A program made the translations under genes and the position numbers. A stretch of 64,000 nucleotides of DNA. Origin: Lutjanus erythropterus. Taxonomy: Eukaryota; Chordata; Actinopteri; Lutjaniformes; Lutjanidae. The stretch spans positions 42,367,622 through 42,431,621 of the forward strand of contig CM034592.1 in NCBI GenBank assembly GCA_020091685.1. The letters run 5' to 3'. Each line of letters opens with the position of its first letter. The stretch's first letter is position 1. Under the pieces are notes generated by a model that had not been told where the DNA came from, searched no databases, and worked only from the letters and a program-made list of their open reading frames with translations. Shown piece by piece: positions 34,713 through 64,000 of this stretch.

Positions 34713-34901
34713 CATTTGAGTTTTTCCCCCGTGTTTGTGTTAAAACTGTCTGTAAATCCACATTTTAAAGCTGATATTTTAACCGCCGGTGACTCTGCAT
34801 CCCTGAGCTAACTTATCTTAGCATAAGACTAGAGCCACAGGGAAGCAGCTAACCTGATTCTGTCCAAAGGGAACTACACCCGATGACCAGCAGACTCATT
34901 A

Positions 34902-35350
34902 GCCTGTTAAAGGAATAGTTCTGATTTTTCTTTTTGAAGTGAGGCTGTATGAGGTACTTGGTGATAGTCAGTGTATTACCTGTACTACAGTAGATGGGTG
35001 TCGGCATGCCTCCAGTTTGAGTAGAGAGGACCAGCATGGAAGCTAAGCAAGGTCAGCAACAAAACTTGTTTTAGCCACCTAAAAAACAAAACTAAATCAA
35101 TAGCAGTTTAAGTTCATGCTATATTTGAAATATTTTCACAGCTTTACCTTGCTGTCAGGCAGCATTTTCCATACTTAAAGTGGTATCGATTAATACATTT
35201 TTAATCAGTTACCTTTCTTAACAGTGACTAAACTGTTGATTAATCATTAACATCCAGCGTGTCCACCTCCATCTATTGCAGCTAATATACTGTCTATCAA
35301 TTAGTACCTCATACATCCCCACTTCAAATTATCCAAACTCTCTTTAAAAT
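34902..35350. mobile_element. MITE with terminal inverted repeats
   Basis: Left arm about 34930-34967 (TTTTTGAAGTGAGGCTGTAT, GAGGTACTTGGTGATAG) and right arm about 35293-35330 (CTATCAATTAGTACCTCATA, CATCCCCACTTCAAA) are inverted copies. Internal words such as GTGTATTACC, CAGTAGATGGGTGTCGGCA and TTTTAGCCACCTAAAAAACA match a repeat I recall as abundant in perciform fish. No coding capacity. Confidence 0.75.
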
Positions 35351-38300
35351 GTGAAGATAAGTTTTATGGGGTAACATGTTTCAGACCATTTCTTGGCTCT
35401 GAGCAGTTGCCAGGCAACAAGAAACAACTCATGAAAGTTACTGGCCTGGCCAAGAAATAGTCTAGAACATATCCACCTGTTAAACAAATTAAACAAGACA
35501 TAACATGTCCTGATGCTTGAGGTTCCATACTTCAGCCCAACATTTTATATAACAATAAAAGTTGCTGTTGCAACTTCTATACCTGAAAAGGAAGTTGTTC
35601 GGGTATAAAAGCAGCACAATGGCATAGACAGAGTTTTGTTCAAGGAGAATTCTGCTCTCATGGAGGCCTGAATCCTCCCACTGTTCCTTTGGACCTGGAT
35701 TTTAGGAGCATTTTTTGGGAAGGTTGTCTTGTTTTGTTACTGATACAATAAGATTTTACTAGAAAACCCTCCACTGTGTGTTTTCTGCACACTTGTTTGT
35801 TTAAATATTTGGTGTAACCCTCTAAGCTGAACGTGCAGACAACCTCATGTCAAAAGTGCAGCTACCAAACTAAGATAAGTGATGTTTGTTTTGGCGGCAC
35901 ACTCAGACATGACTCTTTTCTCAGATCCGGTCCAATTCAAACAAAGGAGGGAAGCACTTGCAAAGCAGAACAGGGTACAGTTATGTCTGTTAAAAAACCT
36001 GGTTAATTTTGCTTCACACTGTACAGTCCAAACTCATTTTTTCAGGTCTGAATGTGATTCAGCTGAACTGCTAACAAAACTCATCATGAACCTGAAGCTA
36101 ATGTTTCATGGACCAGGTTCTCCCACCTTCTGTCCTCACACAGAGATGCAAAAATTCATAACAGACTGGTCACAGTAGCTCACAATCCCACACAAGCCTC
36201 TCCCTGCTGATTATGCACACCACACAACAATCAGAATCGTCCTGAGAGTGACAAGAAGTCAAAGTTAAAATGGCCAAATCCACAAAGGACTAAAACTCCC
36301 AGAATCTTTAGTGAAACTGAAGTTTTGCGCACAAATTACTGCAGAGAATGTAAACGCTCTCAGCCCTGAGACAAATCTTGAAATCCTTTACTGTAGTGAA
36401 AATAACCCAAAACAAAAGTTGAAAGTGGATAGAGGCATATAAACATGAGACGTAGCCAAAGGTGTAGACTCGAGTCACAAATTTGATGACCTCAGTCAAA
36501 CAATGAAACCATGGACCTTAACACCAATGACTCATGACTTCACTTGGACTCGAGCCTTTTGACTCGAAAGTACTTGATACCTTTCCCCTAGTCCAAAGAT
36601 TAAAAAGTCTGTTGCTTAAAAAGTGTGGCATGACTAAGTTAATTTGTTCAAGCAATTAACGTTAGCGCTATTTATTCCCAGGGAGTCGACACTTCAGTTC
36701 CACAGATCCACTTAGTTTGAACTAATCCAATAACAGAGAATCATGAAGAACTAATGTCACGTCACTAACCACCAGCTGGAAAAAACTAATTTCAGTAAGC
36801 AAAATGTGCTTTGTTCGACATTTGAAGTTGCACAAAGCTCTGTTGTTCATGTGGCATTACATTTGGTGGAGAGCACATTGTGACTTCTTGAGTAAAGTTG
36901 AAGGACTTAAGTGCAAAGACTTACTTGCAAAACAGTAACTTCTGTAGTTTCGAAGAACTCAACATCTGCTATGAGCATCACCTCACCAGGCCACATAGTG
37001 GAGAAGAAGTTTGAGACGTCAAAGTCACAAGCTTCACGCACATCAGATTCGTCAAGTCCCCACTGCCCAAACCTCTCGCATACTGAAACCTTTAAGCTTT
37101 AAGGAGGAAGACTCATTAATCACAGGGTTCCTTCACTTTTTCAGACTCCAATTTCCAGACTTAGGTATATTTTTTCAAACCACATTTGACATCTGAGTAC
37201 AAATATCTAGATGTTTATTATGTAAATAAAAGGTTTTAAAATCCAAATGTATGTTATGTTGCCAAATAATTGCCCACAGATTGTAGCTGGGTACTGTAGC
37301 TCATACAAACCAGCAACACTTAACAACCTGTGTTACTTTGTCAATGGAAACGACGAACGCAGCCATAAATGTTTGTCTTTCCTTACACAGAAAAAGAAAA
37401 TCTGTTTACTTTTCTTCTCCCTACTTTTACTTCTCAAATCTTCAGGCTAGATTAATATTTGGTTATTTTAGATGCACACATTTTCTTTCAAACTGATTTG
37501 GTCGCGACTGTCTGGGTTTGTTTGATATACAGCGGTAAAGGCAGTTTCTACGTAGCCGTGTGCGTTCAGCTGCACGTCGTACTTCTTGCCCGCCCAGCCC
37601 TCTCTGACACAGTGGTAAACATTTGGGCAATGCTGGCTGCCTACTCCAAATGCCATGAAAAATGCTCTGCTTGTAGGATCAATTTATTTCTAGAAACAGA
37701 ATAAGGGTAATAGTCTGGAAATATATTTTTCCATTCTCTTCTTGATCTATACTTATCCAGTCTTGGAAATGCATAAATCAAATCCAAATAGCGTAGGAAC
37801 CCTGTAATCAAATATAGACCAGAGGCACGCAGTCTTTCCTCATCATGGGGCTGCACTCAACTGTGCGTACATAAATTGACAGAAGTATTTGTCTGAAGAA
37901 TTTAAAAAAAAAAAGAGCTTGATAAAGAAGCTCTACGTCTGCATCTAACTCCAGTTATGAATCTGTCGGCTGACGTGCACCGACCCATGTAGACCGCAGG
38001 GGCGTTTTCCATTCTGCCAGTTTTTTTTTCCCCCTTCTGTGAAAAACCAAATGAGAATAAAAAAAAATTTGCATCTTGCTGTATTTGCATAGAACAGTTT
38101 GGAAACCAGAGCACAGCAGCCTTCTGTTATCCTGGTCAATATTTGCATTTCTGTCACAAATGTCACGGCTCGATCAAACTGATGGGAGAAACCCAAAAAC
38201 CCAGCGCCTCCGGTGTGTGTTTTACATGCTGCTCCAGTGCTTTGAACTTGGTTATTCCTTGCATCGTTTTCTGTTCTTTGCAGACAAACTTAGACCACCT

Positions 38301-38410
38301 GCATGCCATGCATCTTCAATCAGGACACTCAATATGAGATAAAGTAAAAAAGAAATAAGAGCATGCGGCATTACCAGGCTAGAGGTGATAATAAACAGAA
38401 CAGCGCTGAT
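35351..38410. other. Spacer between convergent tomm34 and ywhab
   Basis: No gene found. About 36460-36945 has ACTCGAGTCACAAATT, TTGGACTCGAGCCTTTTGAC and AAAGACTTACTTGCAAAACA, words of a common fish repeat. A segment near 35480-35840 with a TATAAAAG box could be old LTR sequence (see findings). Confidence 0.5.
36460..36945 (+). repeat. Dispersed ACTCGAGTC-type repeat
   Basis: Recurrent GACTCGAG / ACTTGGACTCGAG words and an end reading CAAAGACTTACTTGCAAAAC. I recall similar sequence from fish genomes; the class is uncertain. Confidence 0.4.
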
Positions 38411-41400
38411 TCGGAACTGATAAAACCTTTATTTCACTTTAAATTGTCTTTTACATTTTGTCCTGTTTATAACATGTAAGGTGAAACTAGAGTTGGATTT
38501 TTTTTTTAAAAGACATACACAAATCTAGTATTACGTCAATAACCAGGGTGGGGGGAAGGTGTTGAAGGGTGTTCATTTTTTTTTTGTCATTTTCTCATTT
38601 TTAAATGGTGTCCTTAAGCTAAGTCTAAATTTTCACAACCACGTGCGCGCTAAGCAATAAAACCGTCACAGAAGCAAACTTTTTTTTTTTTGTTTGTTGT
38701 TTTTTTTTGGGTTATTTTTTTTCCTTTTTATTTTTAAGCAGAATACTGGTCAGTAAAAACAAAATGATTTGAGATACCAGATATACAGACAGGCTCGGTG
38801 CCACATTCACTACTGCATGGGATCATTTTTTTCCTTAGAAAGCGTAGAATAACTGCCTTTTTGTTCAGCTAACGAGAAAAAGAGAGCGGCAGGGAGGAAA
38901 CTTTTTTTTTTTTTTAACCTTTTAAACTTCAGTGCATGAAAACATTTGTCCCCAGCAAAAGAAAAAAAAACATTGAGACACATGACTTTTCTACACCTAC
39001 AGAGTGGAATGTCGAGATGGTTAATGACAAGGTTATTGTGACACTGAGTGGAGAAGAAAAAAAATTATCCTATTTCTACTTTGGAAGAAAAAGAGAGGGT
39101 CTTCTGACAGACTCAAGTGCGAGACAGTTTTTCTCGTAGTTTGGGACTAAAGACTTGTTAGGGCCCGAGCACCGACTGGCGTGAGGAATTATTTAGTTTG
39201 GGATTCTGATTGCTTTTGAACACTAACACTATCTTACTACTGGCGGGGTGTAGTCGTCTAAACAAGAGAAACCGCAATCAGTTCAAATGTACGTACTCTA
39301 AACAGATCTGAAAAGGTACCATTAACTGCAGAGTGTTTTCTCTTTTCTAAATGCAGTCGAAAGATAATCTAAAAGTTCGAGTTGACACGTGTTTATGGAC
39401 TCTAGCCTGAAACACTCTCTCTTCCGCAAACAGATGATTGGCTGATCGGCTGCCGGGAGATTTTGGCTCCTTCAACGCACGTGGGCTCAAACCGGTGACA
39501 CTTAAAGTCGCGGCTTCCTTGTTTTTGATTTTTTTTTTTGTCTCCAATTTGAAATGTGATCATTCAGGGTCCAACAATAATGGTGCCTTCCAGGTGAACT
39601 GAAAAGTCAGAATTTCCACGTTCCCAGTTGGAAATTTCAACTGCAAAGGAACCCCTAGCCTGACTTCAAAATCCAAGATGGCTGCTCCGAACATCAGCAG
39701 TAGTGCCAGCTTTAATACGTTAACTTCTGTCTCATTAAATCAGTAGAAAGTTGTCTGATTGGGCCAGGACTTGAAAAAGTTTTTTCTTGGGAGTGACATT
39801 ACTACGTCTGCTCTATTCCGAGTTTTATTTTTATTTTTAAAGGGGCAGAAAATTGTAGGAAACATTTGCTTGAGCACCCAAACCCTGCCTGTATTCAGTA
39901 CATGCTGAGTGAAATTTTAAATCCCTGCCAGTAGAAACTCTGTTCAGGCCAGTAGATTCTTGACCCACTTGCCCAACTGGGCTAGTAGCACAAAATGTTA
40001 TTGTTGGACCCTGCAGCTGGTTTAGCCAAAAAAAACCACACCAATTTCCACAAACTGTTGGATTTGTTTGCATTTTTCTTGCAGTTCTTACTAAAAGACA
40101 ACTTTTTGGAAATTCAGTTCAAAGCTCTGCAAAAAACTCCTAAGTGAATGTTGATTTCAGCTTTGTTTGTGCCTGTTTTCAAGTTTAAGAATGAACTTTT
40201 ATGCTCAACTGTTTATAAGGCAGTTATAGCTGATCAAGTTTGATCAGGTCACTTAACTGGCACAACTGCTGTTCATACTTTGGAAATGAGGAAGCAGGAA
40301 GTTTAAGCGTCTCTCCACAGGTTGTGTAATTCCCCCACTCAATGCTTGCGGTAGAATAACATGGTGATAAATGACGGCATGCATTCTTTTTGGCGATCTC
40401 ATCATTCAGCCGCAAGTGGAAACTTCTCTAGATTTGTCAGTGCGAGCAGTTAAGGGGCATAAAGAGGAAAAAAATAAGTACCAAAAAAAATGATCTGGTC
40501 CAAAATGCCAAAGCATAAAACAGCAGCTGACTGTAACGGCTTCAAGGTTTTCATTGCAAGCAGGTGTTAACGAACAACATCGACAAACCGTTTTGTTTTT
40601 TTCCAAAAGACAGATTTACAGTTAAGCTCTAAAAATGTTTTACAATTTTACAGTTTTCAAAAACCGGAAAGAATATTTGTTATACACACACAGAAAAAGA
40701 GAAAAGCAACCGCAAAAAGGGGGGGAGGGGAAGAAAATGAACATGTTAAGGAATTAACTTGAGGGACAGCTGTACTGATGTTCAACAGCACCTTGACAGG
40801 AGGAGGATCCGAGGAAGCAGGCAAGTCCCGTTAGTTGTGAAAATGTCCCAAATTTTCTCAAACATTAAGATGGAATGTATGTCTTTTTTTTTAAAACTAT
40901 TTTTCCAATCAGTTTTAGCTCCGAAGTGGAAATATGCGAAATGGCGTCAAATAAAAACTCGGGGTTAGAATATAAAAAAAAATAAAATAAAACAAAAAAC
41001 GGTGAGTGTTTGATTACACAGCAGGTAGAACGCTTTTGTTTTTAGATTTGTCAGTGTCACAATACAGCCTTGTAGGAGGACCCTTCTGTATAAACCTCAG
41101 CAGAATTGCACTGCTGCTCAAACACCCCCCCTCCCAGCTGAATATCTTTTTTTTTTTTTGCCATCAAATGAGAGTCTGGTGGCAAAGGTGGAGGAAAAAC
41201 TAAGCATCACAGTGTTTGTTGAAAATAAACGGACAGTTTAATAACCTTTTTTGTTTTGTTTAAAGTGGAATAAAACCAGCAAAGTTGCCAGCACACTAAG
41301 AAAAGCCAAAAAGAGAAGGGATGGACAACTATAAATGCATTAACTCGCTAGAGAGGAGGAGGCGGAGGGGAGGAGGGTGAGAGAACGTACTGAGATGTTA

Positions 41401-41870
41401 GGAAGGAGGGAAGAACGGAAGGAATGGAGGAGAAAGATTAAATGAGGAGGGTAAAAACGAGGGAATGTGGGCTCTAAAAGACGTTAATTTTATTTGTGGT
41501 TTTGGATAAAAACCCTCCCTGCGTGCTATAAGACTAGACCGGCCCGTGGCTTTAGTCCGCTGGCCTGCCTTGGAGTGCCATGATGAAGGGAGGGTGGGAG
41601 GAGGGATGGAGGGATCGTGGGGCTGATGGAGTAGATTCATTTTTTTTCCCCTCCTTATTAAAATTTTTATTAAATATCCGTTTGTGAAGGTCAGGTACTA
41701 TTCATGCTGTTGGTTATACAGAAGGGAAGTCGGGAGGCTGGGCTTGAAAAAGTGGGACGAGGGAATGAACGGGCTGTTTATGTGTACGAAGAGAGGAAGA
41801 AGAGAAGAAAGAGGAAGAGAGATAAAAGGAGGAGGAAGAGAGTGGGGATGGGTTAACAGTGAAGTGCGCT
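38410..41870 (-). other. ywhab: ywhab 3' UTR (predicted, about 3.4 kb)
   Basis: Lies directly after the ywhab stop on the minus strand and runs to the first good polyadenylation signal. In the RNA sense it has many A runs and a few U runs, and includes a MITE-like segment near 39580-39680. A long 3' UTR is usual for vertebrate 14-3-3 genes. The end is inferred. Confidence 0.55.
38428..38433 (-). terminator. ywhab: Polyadenylation signal of ywhab
   Basis: AATAAA on the minus strand (TTTATT as printed). Whether nearer signals are also used cannot be told from sequence. Confidence 0.5.
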
Positions 41871-61189
<19,319 letters not shown>

Positions 61190-61190
<1 letters not shown>

Positions 61191-61799
61191 TCTATTATCA
61201 GCTGTTCTTTTCCTTATTCTTCTTCACAAAACTGCTCAAGCTCTGTTTTTCGTGGGAATGTGCACAGCACATTTTCAAGCCCTGCTTCAAATTCTTGATT
61301 GGACTGGGGTATAACGAACCACTCCAGGACATTAATATTTGTTTTAAGCCATTCCTGTGTGGATTTGGCTTTTTGTTTGGATCATTCTCTTGCTGGAAAG
61401 TAAATCTCCTAAATCACAGTTCTCTAAAAAGACTGCAGCAGATTTTCCTCTTGGAATTTCATTTTATTGCTTTCATTTTCATGTCTCCACCTTCACATGC
61501 AGCATCTACACAGCATGACATGCCACCACCAGGCTTCATGCTGCTGTGCAGTGCTTGGCTTAATGGTCAAAAATCTCCTCTTTTCATTGTCAGTTCAGAA
61601 ATTGGTTATCCAGTTTTGAGCGTGTTCTTACAGACACAGACGAGTTATCGAGCAGTTTGTCTCCCCAGCGGTAGTTTTCTCTTCTCCAGGCCCACTCTGC
61701 TGTTAAAACACCCGTTAATAATTGTTGCGTATATAATGTTCTCTTCTTCTACTTCCCTCAGAGCTGCTGCTGTCCTCTTTGGCTGTGCCATATTTTTTC

Positions 61800-61834
<35 letters not shown>

Positions 61835-62150
61835 TTGATCTTACTGCATGCCAAAGAATATTTGGGGCAACATTATATCCATTTTAAGTTGACTCAAAAT
61901 AATCCATTTGAACAGGGTTACCTTTTTCAGCTTTGGAAAACCATCTTGATATTATGCATATCCAACCATGAAATTTACCTCCACACCACCAGATGGCACA
62001 GTGTCACTGATGGTAACTTATTCTCCTTCCCATTTAGTGTTTGTGTACCCATCATGGCATTCGAAAGAGGTGGGTCAACTGTGGCTTAGATGTTATCTTC
62101 CATTTAATTCATGCTGTCAGATAAGTTTGCAGAATGTTTCCTCATGTGTA
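61190..62150 (-). mobile_element. Degenerate Tc1/mariner relic, antisense to window
   Basis: On the plus strand the words TTGATTGGACTGGGGTATAA, CCACTCCAGGACATTAATAT, TTTTAAGCCATTCCTGTGTG, GGATCATTCTCTTGCTGGAA and CATGCCACCACCAGGCTTCA follow in the order seen in reverse-oriented teleost Tc1 transposase genes (..GGCCACTCCAAAAC..CAGCCATT..GGATCATTGTCCTGCTG..CCACCACCATGCTTCA..). The transposase would be on the minus strand but is broken. A poly-A run of about 26 bases interrupts the region near 61807. Ends are not defined. Confidence 0.65.
61807..61832 (+). repeat. Poly-A run
   Basis: About 26 A in a row inside the Tc1 relic. Confidence 0.9.
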
Positions 62151-64000
62151 AAAGGACTGCTTAGTCAATATAGTTTAACATTGTGTGAACTACACATAAT
62201 CTTCAATAAATCAATAACTGGTTTCAGCCCCACCTAAAATTACTTGCCACTCAATAAGACAGTCTATTTATATCAACTGACATTGGATACTATGTCAACC
62301 ATCAGAGATTTTTCCATATCTGTGGTGGCTATTGCTTTAATATCTCCGGCATTATTAGCCCAGGGGCAATGCTGTATACCAATGAGCAGGAGCACTTTAC
62401 ACAAGTTTTGAATTTTGCATCAATGTAATGAAACACCTTAATTCATCCTGTACTTATTAATTTCCCCAAAAAAAAAAAAAATACTACAGCATGATATAGC
62501 TATATTGATATTGTCATTAAAAAATGACATACCAAGACAGCAGGGCTGCAACTAATGTTCAGTCTATAAAATGTCAACATTGTGAAAAATGTTCATCACA
62601 ATTTCCCAGACTCCTAAGTGGCATATTCAAATAGCTTATTTTGTCCAACCACGAACTAAAATACCCAGGATTGGCTTTCAGGATTGGCAAGGACATGCAG
62701 CAAATCCTTACATTTAAGAAGCTGGAACAAGAAAATGTTTAACACTTTTGCTTGGAAAAAAAAGACTAATTGGTTATTAAAATAATTGGAACTAATTTTC
62801 TTTTAGGCCTTAGGCCTACTAATTGACTAGCCCAATCAGAAAGAAACTTGTCTGTATAAGTGTTATATGAGAATGCAATGCGTTGAGACAAAACTGAAAA
62901 GAAAAGGGAAAAAACCCTGCCCAAATGAAAAGCTTGTCATTCACAAAGTTTGATCCTCTTATGCACTTCCTGTGGTCTTTAATTATCAGTCTCTCAGCCA
63001 GGAGCGCACCAGTGGCACATTTCCCATGTTGAATTGTAAAATCAATTATCTGCTGATGATATTGAGTGCAATTCCATTCGTTTACCGAAAAACAAAATGA
63101 TGAGACCATTAGTTAATGGGATCATTATAAATTCAGACACCCATTTCCTCCATTATCACAACAGTCATTGAGAAGAAACCAGTGCTGTGTTGAGGTTAAC
63201 ATGAGGGAAATCTGATTGATTTCTATTGGCCAAATGCCCAACATCAGCATCGCTATGTATTTTATCACCACTTTTTAATTGCATTATACATTTTTGTATT
63301 GAAAGACCAAACCAATTAAATTAATGATTCTGGGAAAAGCATTGTTTTCTACATGGATTTTACAACCCCCAAATTAGCATCAAAAGTATAATGAGTTAAG
63401 CATTACTTTAAAGGTCTAAAATGAGCATTTGCTGGCTTTCCATGCCTTATATGATAGCGTACTAAATATCTGAATATTTGGCCTAGGCTGGAAAAAACAA
63501 ACAAACAAAAGAAAAACAACCAATTTCAGTCTATCGACTTGGGTTCTGGGAAATTGTTGTGGTCATTTTCACAATTTTCTTACCTTTACCAGGAAGTACT
63601 GGTTAATGAAAAACAACCATTTGATTCTTCAGTAAAGAAAATAAACATTAAAAAAATATTACGGCTGCAAATGGTCTTTATCTGGGAGAGATTAGGGATT
63701 TTAACAACTGCACATATCAATCAATCATTGCATAATTTTAGGAAATGTAAGGTATTTGTGCAAGGTGGTTTATTTGCTGTTGCCAAATTTCACCCAATGT
63801 GTACCTTTAAAGGCTGCTACATGCTAAACTCTTTTATATCATTCATTATAAGAAATGATTATAAAAAAGGGTGGCTATTAGGGATGTACAATACAGATTT
63901 TTTAATCTTTTACTGGATATTACTACACTGAAAAACATTTAATATCAACTGAACACTGTCCGACCTCTTCATTTATGCTCCTCATCTTGTCTTTTCGTCT
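62151..64000. other. AT-rich non-coding end of window
   Basis: No gene, RNA or element that I can support. The 130-codon frame at 63539-63931 has no family resemblance. Confidence 0.4.

Overview
The window is animal nuclear DNA, most likely from a ray-finned (teleost) fish. The three recognisable genes are split into short exons with GT-AG introns, and their proteins are vertebrate-type. The AT-rich introns and spacers carry repeat types familiar from teleost genomes: a tRNA-derived SINE, L2/CR1-like LINE tails, Tc1/mariner relics, hAT-like and MITE-like elements, and many (TG)n tracts. There is no prokaryotic gene, CRISPR array or operon. Family assignments come from reading translations and remembered family sequences, not from a search.

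Layout. (1) 286-17976, plus strand: a transglutaminase gene, 14 coding exons, complete except for the short first exon left of the window. The exons join in one open frame of 745 residues ending in TAA and keep the catalytic Cys-His-Asp triad. A long acidic, Asn-rich and proline-rich linker separates the catalytic core from the C-terminal beta-barrels. (2) 17977-24200: intergenic, with a complete-looking hAT-type element, a nested inverted repeat, LINE debris and simple repeats. (3) About 24200-34710, plus strand: tomm34, a co-chaperone with two three-TPR domains. It has a probable non-coding first exon, seven coding exons (310 aa) and a 2 kb 3' UTR with two AATAAA signals. (4) About 34710-38410: spacer between two convergent genes, with a MITE and other repeats. 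(5) About 38410-59312, minus strand: ywhab (14-3-3 beta), 244 aa in six coding exons, with a 3' UTR of about 3.4 kb and introns up to about 6 kb. (6) 59313-64000: probably 5' intron of ywhab, with a second Tc1/mariner relic; no promoter is evident.

The genes are not an operon. tomm34 and ywhab lie tail to tail, and their mammalian orthologues are also close neighbours, so this is old synteny. All three act mainly in the cytosol: protein cross-linking, Hsp70/Hsp90 co-chaperone work in mitochondrial precursor handling, and phosphoprotein binding.

The most notable observations are a transglutaminase exon (16448-16581) bracketed on both sides by long (TG)n tracts, the acidic linker plus loss of the GTP-site arginine in the same protein, a nested inverted repeat at 19210-19306, and the absence in fish TOMM34 of the serine motif linked to 14-3-3 binding in the human protein. 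I found no convincing new genetic system.
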